Assembly: GCA_028683835.1 (NCBI GenBank)
Contig: JAQUHB010000010.1
Span: 17,523-81,522 of the forward strand
DNA: 64,000 nucleotides
Origin: Sulfurimonadaceae bacterium
Lineage (GTDB): Bacteria > Campylobacterota > Campylobacteria > Campylobacterales > Sulfurimonadaceae
Reading direction: 5' to 3'
A program made the translations under genes and the position numbers. Below, in pieces: positions 11,614-19,428 of this stretch. The notes below the pieces were generated by a model. It searched no databases. It was given only the letters and a program-made list of their open reading frames with translations, and was not told where the DNA came from. Positions within the stretch are counted from its first letter, which is position 1; each line of letters starts with the position of its first letter.

Positions 11614-12192
11614 TTAACGAAGATTTTTCATGAGCATCTTCTCTTCCTCTAGCGAAAGATAACGCCACGTACCGCTCTCGATATCGAGTTTAAAACTGCC
11701 GATGCTGATACGTTTTAAGTCTAAGACCTTTAAAGGAGTTCCAAATTTTGGGTCGATCAACGCGCCAAAAAGTCGGCGGATGTGCCGATTTTTTCCTTCG
11801 TCTATTTGGACTCTGAGTTTTGTCTTTGCGCCACCCATGCCTATCTTTTCGACCACAAGAGCTTTTAGCAGTTCGTCCTTGCTTTGCACCCCTTTTAAAG
11901 CCTGTGCAATATGTTCATCGCTTACATGACCTCGCACCCAGATTTCATAAATCTTCACGCAACCGCCAGGTTTTGTCAGCACATTACCGATTTTGCCCTC
12001 AGTCGTGAATAGTAAAAGCCCCTTCGATTCAAGATCAAGACGGCCGATAGGCATCCAACCATCATCAAAAACCCAATCAGGCAAAAGATCATAAACCGTT
12101 TTTCGTCCAAGATCATCGGAACGTGTGACCAGATATCCTTTAGGTTTATTGAGCGCTAGCAGTTTTACCGAATCGTCCGTCGTTTTATTCAT
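11614..12192 (-). CDS. RsuA/RluE-type pseudouridine synthase
   Basis: LALNKPKGYLVTRSD..GRKTVYDLLP...PIGRLDLESKGLLLFTTEG...GKNRHIRRLFGAL. Confidence 0.9.
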   Translation of the reverse strand: MNKTTDDSVKLLALNKPKGYLVTRSDDLGRKTVYDLLPDWVFDDGWMPIGRLDLESKGLLLFTTEGKIGNVLTKPGGCVKIYEIWVRGHVSDEHIAQALKGVQSKDELLKALVVEKIGMGGAKTKLRVQIDEGKNRHIRRLFGALIDPKFGTPLKVLDLKRISIGSFKLDIESGTWRYLSLEEEKMLMKNLR

Positions 12193-12265
12193 GAGGTGTT
12201 TTCCTTAAAATTCTGGAGACATTTTACTCGATTATGCTTTTGTTTTTAGATAATTATATATTCTG

Positions 12266-12637
12266 TCACTGGATTTTTACCGTTTTTAAACCTTGATCGA
12301 TCCAACCCCAATTGATTCCGCCATCTAACTCATAGACATTTTTATATTTAAGTCTTAAACCCATTATCTCGCCAACTATTTTTGTTCTTTGTGCATGGGC
12401 ACATACCAAGATAAAAGGCTGTTCCTTGTTCGTTACCACTTTGGTAAATGCTTCTAAGAAGTTGTCAAGATTATATTGCCCTCTCTCATCAAAAAAAGTG
12501 ATCTTATGGCTGCCTTCAATGATCCCATAATACTCCCACTCATCTGCTCTTCTAATATCGATGACTACAAAGCCTTCCTCTTTTTTTTGTTGAAACTCTT
12601 TCGTTGAAAGAGACTTAAACGGTCCAAAATTTAACAT
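12266..12637 (-). CDS. Rhodanese-like domain protein
   Basis: FVVIDIRRADEWEYYGIIEGSHKITFFDERG...LVCAHAQRT (CX5T-like active loop). Confidence 0.8.
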   Translation of the reverse strand: MLNFGPFKSLSTKEFQQKKEEGFVVIDIRRADEWEYYGIIEGSHKITFFDERGQYNLDNFLEAFTKVVTNKEQPFILVCAHAQRTKIVGEIMGLRLKYKNVYELDGGINWGWIDQGLKTVKIQ

Positions 12638-12725
12638 AATTTTTATACCTCTTCATAAGATGTACTCTTTGATGTTTTATTATAAACAGATGTACAAAAA
12701 TCATACCTGATATTAAAATATGAGA

Positions 12726-13130
12726 TTAAAAATGTAATTCCTCTTTCATTTTTTCAAATCCGTTTTGAACATCTTTGGCACTTAGGTTGTCTTGCAGGTC
12801 TTTATAATAGGTGTATTGCAAGTTAGCATCGTGTTTAATCTCCATTCTCAGGTAGCTTTGTGGAAGTCCGGAGACTTTTTTGTCGGCGTTTTGGTTGGAA
12901 TTACATGTAATGGAGTTTTTGTAAGAGACGACAAGCTCATACGCACACTCTTTTTTAAAATGGTAAAGCGAATTGAGGGTGTCTTCTATTGTTTTGTTTG
13001 CAGGTACAACGGCAAGGCTCATGCATTCTATTTTTGCATCGAGTATTTTTTTATCGTACACAAATGTCTGCGAAGTGTCGTTGCATCCCAGCAGAAAAAG
13101 AGATGTAAATATAAATAAGTATTTTTTCAT
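12726..13130 (-). CDS. Hypothetical lipoprotein
   Basis: Lipobox-like N-terminus MKKYLFIFTSLFLLGCNDTS. Confidence 0.55.
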   Translation of the reverse strand: MKKYLFIFTSLFLLGCNDTSQTFVYDKKILDAKIECMSLAVVPANKTIEDTLNSLYHFKKECAYELVVSYKNSITCNSNQNADKKVSGLPQSYLRMEIKHDANLQYTYYKDLQDNLSAKDVQNGFEKMKEELHF

Positions 13131-13243
13131 TTGATTTTTGTTCCAAAATGTTGCTTACATGTAAAGAAAATAATTGAATACATTGGCTCCGGAATTTTGA
13201 AGATGTAACGGTTGAGTTGAGAAATATTTTGTTATATCTTTGT

Positions 13244-13534
13244 TTATTCTCTATCTTTCCAATAGCTTGGTTTTCTATGAAGTTGCATAACAGCTAAAAT
13301 GATAATTTCATTATCTCTTTGATAGTAAATGATGCCAAATGGAAATCTATTTGTTAAACATCTTCTTATCTCTCCATCTAGTTTTTGCCAAGCAGTAGGA
13401 TATTCCAAAATTCTTTGGATTGTTTTTTGAACTTCGTATGCAAACTCTGCACCAAGTCCATCTTTGCATTCTTGATAATAGTCAACTGAAGCATTTAGTT
13501 CTAGTTCGGCATCTGGGTGAAAAAAGTAAGTCAT
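13244..13534 (-). CDS. RelE/ParE-family toxin
   Basis: MTYFFHPDAELELNASVDYYQECKDGLGAEFAYEVQKTIQRILEYPTAWQKL...RRCLTNRFPFGIIYY. Confidence 0.88.
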   Translation of the reverse strand: MTYFFHPDAELELNASVDYYQECKDGLGAEFAYEVQKTIQRILEYPTAWQKLDGEIRRCLTNRFPFGIIYYQRDNEIIILAVMQLHRKPSYWKDRE

Positions 13535-13780
13535 CTATGAGTTAAGTCTTTGAGATATTTTTTTGAAAACTTCATCTCCATCAACTAATGTAATGGAATT
13601 TGACTCGATTTCTTGTTTTCTTTTATTTGCTTCTTTTATCCAAAGTTTATCAATCTCACTGTTTAAAGGTGTGATACTAGCTAATATTTTGTCAATAATT
13701 TTTGCTTTCAAATCTATTGGTAAAATATCTATCTCATTAAAAAGTTCATCTTGTTTTAAAGCTGTCATAATAAACTCCAA
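13535..13780 (-). CDS. Addiction-module antitoxin component
   Basis: LPIDLKAKIIDKILASITPLNSEIDKLWIKEANKRKQEIESNSITLVDGDEVFKKI; directly upstream of the ParE-like toxin. Sequence resembles the putative addiction module component family. Confidence 0.85.
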   Translation of the reverse strand: MEFIMTALKQDELFNEIDILPIDLKAKIIDKILASITPLNSEIDKLWIKEANKRKQEIESNSITLVDGDEVFKKISQRLNS

Positions 13781-13785
13781 ATTTT

Positions 13786-13822
13786 AAAATATACATTATC
13801 TTAGCGAAATGATGTATATTTT
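13786..13822. promoter_or_regulatory. Inverted repeat upstream of the antitoxin, candidate TA operator
   Basis: AAAATATACAT - 15 nt - ATGTATATTTT: 11-bp perfect inverted repeat immediately upstream of the antitoxin start. Confidence 0.5.
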
Positions 13823-13859
13823 ATTATTAACTAAAAGTATTCAACAATTTTTAGTGTGA

Positions 13860-13994
13860 TTAATAGAAATATATGTCTTTCAACTTTTTTATTATCAAAT
13901 CAAATACAAGTTGCCCAATCTCATCAATTTCTTCAATTGTCATGATTTCACTACCAGATTTTAATTAAACTGTATCTCCAGTATTAAAATTCAT
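13860..13994 (-). pseudogene. Decayed YodC/DUF2158-like gene with in-frame stop
   Basis: MNFNTGDTV*LKSGSEIMTIEEIDEIGQLVFDLIIKKLKDIYFY*; TAA at 13965-13967 interrupts a GDxVxLKSGxxxMTIEEI-like start. Confidence 0.55.
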
Positions 13995-14000
13995 TTTTTT

Positions 14001-14087
14001 CTCGCTCCCATGCTTGGCTTGGGAGTGTGTACTTCGATTTATTTCATTTCTACATGTATGCATTCCCAAGTCCAACTTGGGAACGAG
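14001..14087. repeat. Paired inverted REP-like hairpins (REPIN-like)
   Basis: CTCGCTCCCATGCTTGGCTTGGGAGTG ... CATTCCCAAGTCCAACTTGGGAACGAG; the second arm is a diverged reverse complement of the first. Confidence 0.6.
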
Positions 14088-14089
14088 TA

Positions 14090-14245
14090 AACGGTGGCGC
14101 GGGTAAGCGACAGCCGAATAAAAAATTTTAATTTTTTGTTTGGGTGCTCGTTTCTCCCGCTTGTTATCTGGTGCTGTGCAGCAGATGACGAGCGGGTGTT
14201 CAGCCCGCGCCACCGTTATCTCGGATGCGTAGCGTCCGAGATAAC
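14090..14245 (-). other. ORF-less cassette-like element copy A (31-nt palindrome + about 128-bp attC-like hairpin)
   Basis: AACGGTGGCGCGGG (14090) pairs with CCCGCGCCACCGTT (to 14217); followed by GTTATCTCGGATGCGTAGCGTCCGAGATAAC (14215-14245). Confidence 0.65.
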
Positions 14246-14306
14246 GTTTGAATAGAGCTAATAAGTGACCGCTAGGTCACTTATTAGCTCCTATGTTTTG
14301 TTAGCA
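14239..14306 (-). other. attC site of the ankyrin cassette
   Basis: Cassette strand TGCTAACAAAACATAGGAGCTAATAAGTGACCTAGCGGTCACTTATTAGCTCTATTCAAACGTTATCT: 68 bp, RYYYAAC/GTTRRRY-like ends, strong hairpin. Confidence 0.78.
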
Positions 14307-15514
14307 TTTTCAATATGCCTTAAAAGTTTTGCTATTTCTCCAAAACCATTTTCTTCCGCATAATTCAAGGCTGTTTTTTTGTTAATGTCAGTAACATCGA
14401 CATTTGCTCCAGCTTTAATTAATTGTTCAACAATATTAATATTACCCCCTATTACAGCCTCAATAATTGGTGGTTTTGTATAACCACAAATTTCTGAAGT
14501 ATTAACATCTACTCCATGTTTAATTAACAGTTCAACAAAATCAGAAAAATTATATTTTATTGCAAAGTGCAAAGCAGAACGTCCTAAGGTATTTTTTACA
14601 TTAATATCAGCACCATATTCAATAAATAATTTTGCAAGTCTTTTATCTCCATTCGCAACACTTAATAAGAATGGAGTCCATCCATTATGTCCAATTTCAT
14701 TTGGACTAAAACCATTTTTTAAACCATGTTGAATATTTTGATATTCTATATCATTAACGGGTCTACATATTTCTTCTTTTTGATTTGTATTTGGTGGGTT
14801 TAGTTCAAAACCTTTTGCAATTTCATGTTGATCAAATATTGCCTGCAATGATTTGAGTTTTTCTGTATCAGGAAATAAGAAATATGGTATTAGACTTATT
14901 AAATGAATCATCAATGGTATCAATACAATTATGTACCAATATAAATTTATTTGTTCATTTGCAAAATAATATATAATAATCCATGTAGTGAATAAAACTA
15001 AAAAGGTTAACGGTACATATAAATATAATGTAGCTTTTACAGCATATGGTATCCTTGATAATCCAAGTTTCTGTGCTTGTTCTTTTGTTCGAATAAAAAC
15101 AATATTTTGGATATTTAAAGTTGTAACAGAAGCAATAAACTCTCCTATAGCTAAAAGTATGATTAATGGTATTTTTGGAAAACTCCATATCCAATAAGTT
15201 GATGTTAATTTATAAGCTATACAAACGACTGCAATTATTCCAATAGTTAATGATATGTAAAAATCTATTTTGTTAAAAATTTTGTTCTTAGCGTCAATAT
15301 CTGATTTATACCATTCAAGAATGATTCTAAATAGAAAGTATATATTTAGAAGTAATAATATTATTAGTGTAGTTTCATTTGTAAAATTTGAATTATCAAT
15401 GTTTATAAATGGTATATTGTTAATGATTTTGAAATCAAAAAAATATAAATACATTAAGAAACTATTAACTATTAATAAATTTCTTTCTATACCAAATTCT
15501 TTTGATAATTTCAT
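14291..15514 (-). CDS. Membrane protein with C-terminal ankyrin repeats (integron cassette)
   Basis: N-terminal multiple TM segments; GWTPFLLSVANGDKRLAKLFIEYGADINVKNTLGRSALHFAIKYNFSDFVELLIKHGVDVN... Confidence 0.85.
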   Translation of the reverse strand: MKLSKEFGIERNLLIVNSFLMYLYFFDFKIINNIPFINIDNSNFTNETTLIILLLLNIYFLFRIILEWYKSDIDAKNKIFNKIDFYISLTIGIIAVVCIAYKLTSTYWIWSFPKIPLIILLAIGEFIASVTTLNIQNIVFIRTKEQAQKLGLSRIPYAVKATLYLYVPLTFLVLFTTWIIIYYFANEQINLYWYIIVLIPLMIHLISLIPYFLFPDTEKLKSLQAIFDQHEIAKGFELNPPNTNQKEEICRPVNDIEYQNIQHGLKNGFSPNEIGHNGWTPFLLSVANGDKRLAKLFIEYGADINVKNTLGRSALHFAIKYNFSDFVELLIKHGVDVNTSEICGYTKPPIIEAVIGGNINIVEQLIKAGANVDVTDINKKTALNYAEENGFGEIAKLLRHIENANKT

Positions 15515-15534
15515 TCTAATTATATCCTTATACT

Positions 15535-15690
15535 AACGGTGGCGCGGGTAAGCGACAGCCGAATAAAAAATTTTAATTTTTTGTTTGGGTGCTCGTTTCT
15601 CCCGCTTGTTATCTGGTGCTGTGCAGCAGATGACGAGCGGGTGTTCAGCCCGCGCCACCGTTATCTCGGATGCGTAGCGTCCGAGATAAC
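15535..15690 (-). other. ORF-less cassette-like element copy B
   Basis: Appears identical to copy A over AACGGTGGCGCGGG...CCCGCGCCACCGTT plus GTTATCTCGG...CCGAGATAAC. Confidence 0.65.
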
Positions 15691-15752
15691 GTTTAAAATG
15701 AGCCAATAAATTGCCCGCAGGGTAATTTATTGGCTCCACTGATTTGTTATGC
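15684..15752 (-). other. attC site of the AAA ATPase cassette
   Basis: Cassette strand GCATAACAAATCAGTGGAGCCAATAAATTACCCTGCGGGCAATTTATTGGCTCATTTTAAACGTTATCT. Confidence 0.78.
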
Positions 15753-15806
15753 ATTGGTTTCGACATTTTCAAGAACTTTTGCCTAAAGGTGATGTTTTTT
15801 GCGGCA

Positions 15807-18404
15807 TCATGCTTTTTTAGATTTCCTAATTTTGCTTCTTATTGCTTCGTATCTCTGAATTTCTTCATTGAGGTTAGAAGGTTCTGGTTTTTTGTAGGCA
15901 TATTTGTCGCTATGGGTGTGCCCTTCCATATATCTACAACATTGAGCGAAACTATCAAGGAGATCATTTATCAACGTCTCGTCAAAATAAACACTGGAAA
16001 GACTATCAACACTTACTCGTTCATTGTATCTCTGAACAACATTTTTAAATAAATCATTTATTACTAAAACTTCATAGCAAGTACGTAAAGCAGTGAATCC
16101 ACTTTTTAGTAAAAACTCTCTTTGTGCAGGAGCACATTCATCTTTGTTTGCATCAGAATAAAACTTCCTTACAGGTTCTGCGTTGCGATAAACTTTTTCA
16201 TGAGTTGGGGAATTTTTTAACCAAACTTGTCCAGGCTTTCCATTTCTATTTTCAATCCAGTGACATTCATGTAGCAGGCTGTTATCTGTAGCATAATTAA
16301 TTAAATTAGAAACAAAGACTAAATCATGTGTGAAAATGACGACCTGCTTGTTATTAGAAACAGAAACAAGACGTTCAGCAATAATACTTTTTCTTTCCTC
16401 ATCAAGAGAGTTAACAGGATCGTCAAAAATAACTCCTTTATTGATTGTTGTGATATTGGTTTCTGCAATGAAATCAGCAAGTGCAATTACTTTCTGTTCT
16501 CCTTCGCTCAAAATTGCAGAAGGGTCTTTCCCTTTAAGAAACAGTTGGCGGTTAGATTGTGCGTCTGAACTTTTTGCATCTATTTCAATGCCGAACTTTC
16601 CGTTCAGCTTTTCGCATTCATCATTAAATGCATTGATATAGTCGGTGTTGAAATATTCTTTTGACAACCGCTTTTCTGTGTTGGTTGATTGAGATTTAAA
16701 GCTTTGTTTGTTGAATTGATTTGCTTTGTTTACCCAAATCAAGTTTTTATTTAATCTTTCAATATCAGTATATCGGGCTTCCAATTTTTCTTTGTGAGCT
16801 AAATACATTTTTTGTTTTAGCAGTTCTGCTAATTTTTTAGTTTGTTCATCTTCTTCAAACGCTTTAATCTCTTCATCTACTTCTTTGCTGATAGTATCTA
16901 ATGCACTTATATCCAATTGCGTTTCAACTTGTGATAAATCTTTTTTTGTATTGATATTTGAAATAAGTGCTTGGCTTATTGTTGCTTGTTTTTTTAGTTC
17001 TTTTTCGAGCTTTGTTAAATCAGCTTCGTATTTTTCTTTTAGCCAAACTGTTAGTGTGTCAGTTTCTAGAAATTGATTGAAGTTTAATTTTTCATAGTCT
17101 TCTTTAATTTTAGTAAGCTTTTCATTCGCTATTTTGGCTTCTTGTTCAGCCACACTTTTTATATATGCCCAATAACTGCTTATCAGATTTTTAGGTGTAT
17201 CATCGCTGATTGATTGATGACATAATAAGCAGTTGTCTCCAATTTTAGGATATTCGCTTTCACCTTGAGTTGAGGCAAAATTTTCAGCCGCTTGAATGAA
17301 TTGTTTCCATTCTGTAGAACCAATATTTTGAACTTTATCGGTTTTAAATTTTTCAATGCCTTCTTTTTGAGCGCTGTCTTCTTTTGTTTTGCAATCATTG
17401 ATAGCTGATATTACCGTACCTAACCGTATTTGAGTAAACCATGAATTTAGAGTTTCTAAATTCTTTTTTCGAGCAGCTAATTGCGTTTTTATGCTTTGCA
17501 ATTCTTTTAATGCTTTATCTTTTTGAGCGAGAGCGACTTTTAAGTCGTCATGTTGTTTATCCAGTTGAGTTTTCTTTACTTTTTCCTCATCGGTATAAGG
17601 CAAGTGTGCTTTTAATTCTTCAAGCTTTGAGTTATGAGAAAGTTGAGTTAGAAAAGTTTTGATTTCAGATTCTCCCTGAAAGATATCATCATCGGCAAAT
17701 GGATTAGCTGTACTTTTTGTTTGAATATCGCTGAGCAACTTTGTGTTTAATTTTTCTAAAGCTGCGTTAAATTCATTAAACAACTGCAAGCCAGCAGGAC
17801 GGAAACTAAAATCATTTCTTACGCTAAGGTGTTTTTTACCAATGTCCCCATCAAAAACAGCAAATTGATTAAATATCCCGTTTCCAGCATTGTCAGGATA
17901 TTTCAATAAAATGTTAGTTCCATCTGCAGAAAAATTAAATATTGCAGAAATTGGTTTGTGCCCTGACACAATATTGATATTTTGAAGAATGTCTCCTTTG
18001 TCTTTTGAGTAAAAAACATTTTTCAAAAGTCGAACATAACCAGACTTTCCCGCACCATTAGCTCCATAAATGATAGTTAGATTTGGTGTTAATTCAATGG
18101 TTTGGTTTTCGGTAAGTGCATTAACTCCTTCAACATTTAACAGAGACACAAAGGATAAATTTTCTTTAAAGTCATCAGAGGCATTTGGGTTGTAGGAAAT
18201 GGAAAGTTCTGGTTTGTCGGTTTCTTCTTTAAGAGCTAATTTTTCAAGCAAATAAGAATACGAAGTATCTATTATGGCATCTGTAATTTCATTGCCCGCT
18301 AAGATTTCAGAATACAGATATTTTGCCCAATACGGTTGAGAATTAGCAAACTCTTTAACCTCTGTTTCAAGGGTTTTTATTTCTTCTACTATATTATCTT
18401 CCAT
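15807..18404 (-). CDS. RloC/PrrC-like (AAA_13-type) zinc-hook ATPase, putative defence/anticodon-nuclease-like protein (integron cassette)
   Basis: Walker A IIYGANGAGKSGYVRLLK, coiled coil with CLLCHQ hook, LSEGEQK signature, Walker B GVIFDDPVNSLDEERK, FTHDLVF. C-terminal RTCYE...EGHTH. Start at MEDN (SD AGAGGA); track start is 18422. Confidence 0.72.
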   Translation of the reverse strand: MEDNIVEEIKTLETEVKEFANSQPYWAKYLYSEILAGNEITDAIIDTSYSYLLEKLALKEETDKPELSISYNPNASDDFKENLSFVSLLNVEGVNALTENQTIELTPNLTIIYGANGAGKSGYVRLLKNVFYSKDKGDILQNINIVSGHKPISAIFNFSADGTNILLKYPDNAGNGIFNQFAVFDGDIGKKHLSVRNDFSFRPAGLQLFNEFNAALEKLNTKLLSDIQTKSTANPFADDDIFQGESEIKTFLTQLSHNSKLEELKAHLPYTDEEKVKKTQLDKQHDDLKVALAQKDKALKELQSIKTQLAARKKNLETLNSWFTQIRLGTVISAINDCKTKEDSAQKEGIEKFKTDKVQNIGSTEWKQFIQAAENFASTQGESEYPKIGDNCLLCHQSISDDTPKNLISSYWAYIKSVAEQEAKIANEKLTKIKEDYEKLNFNQFLETDTLTVWLKEKYEADLTKLEKELKKQATISQALISNINTKKDLSQVETQLDISALDTISKEVDEEIKAFEEDEQTKKLAELLKQKMYLAHKEKLEARYTDIERLNKNLIWVNKANQFNKQSFKSQSTNTEKRLSKEYFNTDYINAFNDECEKLNGKFGIEIDAKSSDAQSNRQLFLKGKDPSAILSEGEQKVIALADFIAETNITTINKGVIFDDPVNSLDEERKSIIAERLVSVSNNKQVVIFTHDLVFVSNLINYATDNSLLHECHWIENRNGKPGQVWLKNSPTHEKVYRNAEPVRKFYSDANKDECAPAQREFLLKSGFTALRTCYEVLVINDLFKNVVQRYNERVSVDSLSSVYFDETLINDLLDSFAQCCRYMEGHTHSDKYAYKKPEPSNLNEEIQRYEAIRSKIRKSKKA

Positions 18405-18418
18405 ATTCAATTCCTCTT

Positions 18419-18487
18419 GCATAACGTTTAAAATGAGCCGATGAATTGCCCGCAGGGTAATTTATTGGCTCCACTGATTTGTTAAAT
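18419..18487 (-). other. attC site of the 176-aa cassette
   Basis: Cassette strand ATTTAACAAATCAGTGGAGCCAATAAATTACCCTGCGGGCAATTCATCGGCTCATTTTAAACGTTATGC; closely similar to the 15684-15752 site. Confidence 0.8.
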
Positions 18488-18488
18488 T

Positions 18489-19019
18489 TCATCTACCAGC
18501 CATTTTGAATATATCTTTTTGCATCTGAATAAAAATAGATTGTGTTGCTTCAACTTGTGTTATTGCCTTAGATAATAATGCTTCTGGTAAGTTATCATAA
18601 GCTGGATACTGTCCTTCACAATAAGATGAACTGGAACTCATAAATGGTTTAGCTTCAGATAGAATTTTTGAATAATTATCTATTAAGTTATTAATTGACT
18701 TCATCTGAGTATCGGATAATAAATGAGAGTTTTTGTCTCTAAACTTTTTCATTGTGCTTATGTTTTCTGTTAATTTAATAATAAAAAGTTCTTCATTAGA
18801 AAGAACTGCTCTGATACCTATTGAAGCGTTTTGAATAGTTTGATTGATTTTGCCAAACTCATTAAGTACTTCCATTTCCATATCAAATAGTTTTGTATTG
18901 TTTTGCAACTGAGATTTATGGTCTTCAAGTCTTCTTTGAAACCATAGTTTGTATGCTGCAAAAAGAACTCCTCCACTTGTAAGTAAACTTGTTGAAACTG
19001 TCCCCCAATCTACACCCAT
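18489..19019 (-). CDS. Hypothetical protein with one N-terminal TM (integron cassette)
   Basis: 176 aa, MGVDWGTVSTSLLTSGGVLFAAYKLWFQRRLEDHKSQ; SD AAAAGGAATAAT before ATG; lies between two cassette boundaries. Confidence 0.75.
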   Translation of the reverse strand: MGVDWGTVSTSLLTSGGVLFAAYKLWFQRRLEDHKSQLQNNTKLFDMEMEVLNEFGKINQTIQNASIGIRAVLSNEELFIIKLTENISTMKKFRDKNSHLLSDTQMKSINNLIDNYSKILSEAKPFMSSSSSYCEGQYPAYDNLPEALLSKAITQVEATQSIFIQMQKDIFKMAGR

Positions 19020-19036
19020 ATTATTCCTTTTAATTT

Positions 19037-19192
19037 AACGGTGGCGCGGGTAAGCGACAACCGAATAAAAAATTTTAATTTTTTGTTTGGGTGCTCGTTT
19101 CTCCCGCTTGTTATCTGGTGCTGTGCGGCAGATGACGAGCGGGTGTTCAGCCCGCGCTACCGTTATCTCGGATGCGTAGCGTCCGAGATAAC
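19037..19192 (-). other. ORF-less cassette-like element copy C, at the attI-proximal position
   Basis: Same element as copies A/B with three visible substitutions (cgacAaccg, gtgcGgcag, gcgcTaccg). Confidence 0.65.
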
Positions 19193-19402
19193 TATTTATT
19201 CAACGAACATTATATATGGTTTAACCTAAAATAGCTAAATAAACATACACTAAAAATGTTTGTTTAAATGATAAAAATATTGCAAAATGCAAGATTTCAA
19301 TGATTTTACATCTAAAAACACTAACATTTATAAAATCATGATGTACATTTAAAAATATTTTTGCCGTTATTTGAACATTTTGTCGTTTAATTTTAGGAGC
19401 TT
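19193..19402 (-). promoter_or_regulatory. attI/Pc region between intI and the first cassette
   Basis: Intergenic between divergent intI and the array; cassette-strand TATAAT at 19209-19214, close to the G|TTATCT junction. Confidence 0.45.
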
Positions 19403-19428
19403 ATGATGAAAAAAAACTACTTGACATA

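Noticed and set aside
13140-13245. Possible degenerate attC after the toxin gene (ATATAAC...CGTTACAT, GGAGCCAAT)
   Set aside because: Only about 33 nt between the core-like boxes and no internal hairpin; a chance match cannot be excluded.
13965-14213. 82-aa ORF MARAEHPLVICCTAPDNKREK...
   Set aside because: It runs through the ORF-less element and REP hairpins. The same peptide recurs at 15533-15772 because the DNA element is repeated, so this is repeat translation rather than a gene.
15533-15772. 79-aa ORF MKMSKPMHNKSVEPINYP...ICCTAPDNKREK
   Set aside because: Covers an attC and an ORF-less element; spurious.
19041-19229. 62-aa ORF on the plus strand
   Set aside because: Opposite-strand reading of the third ORF-less element.
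19421-19426. TTGACA resembling a -35 box inside the intI 5' end
   Set aside because: No -10 box at suitable spacing; more simply the Leu-Asp codons of the frameshifted N-terminus.
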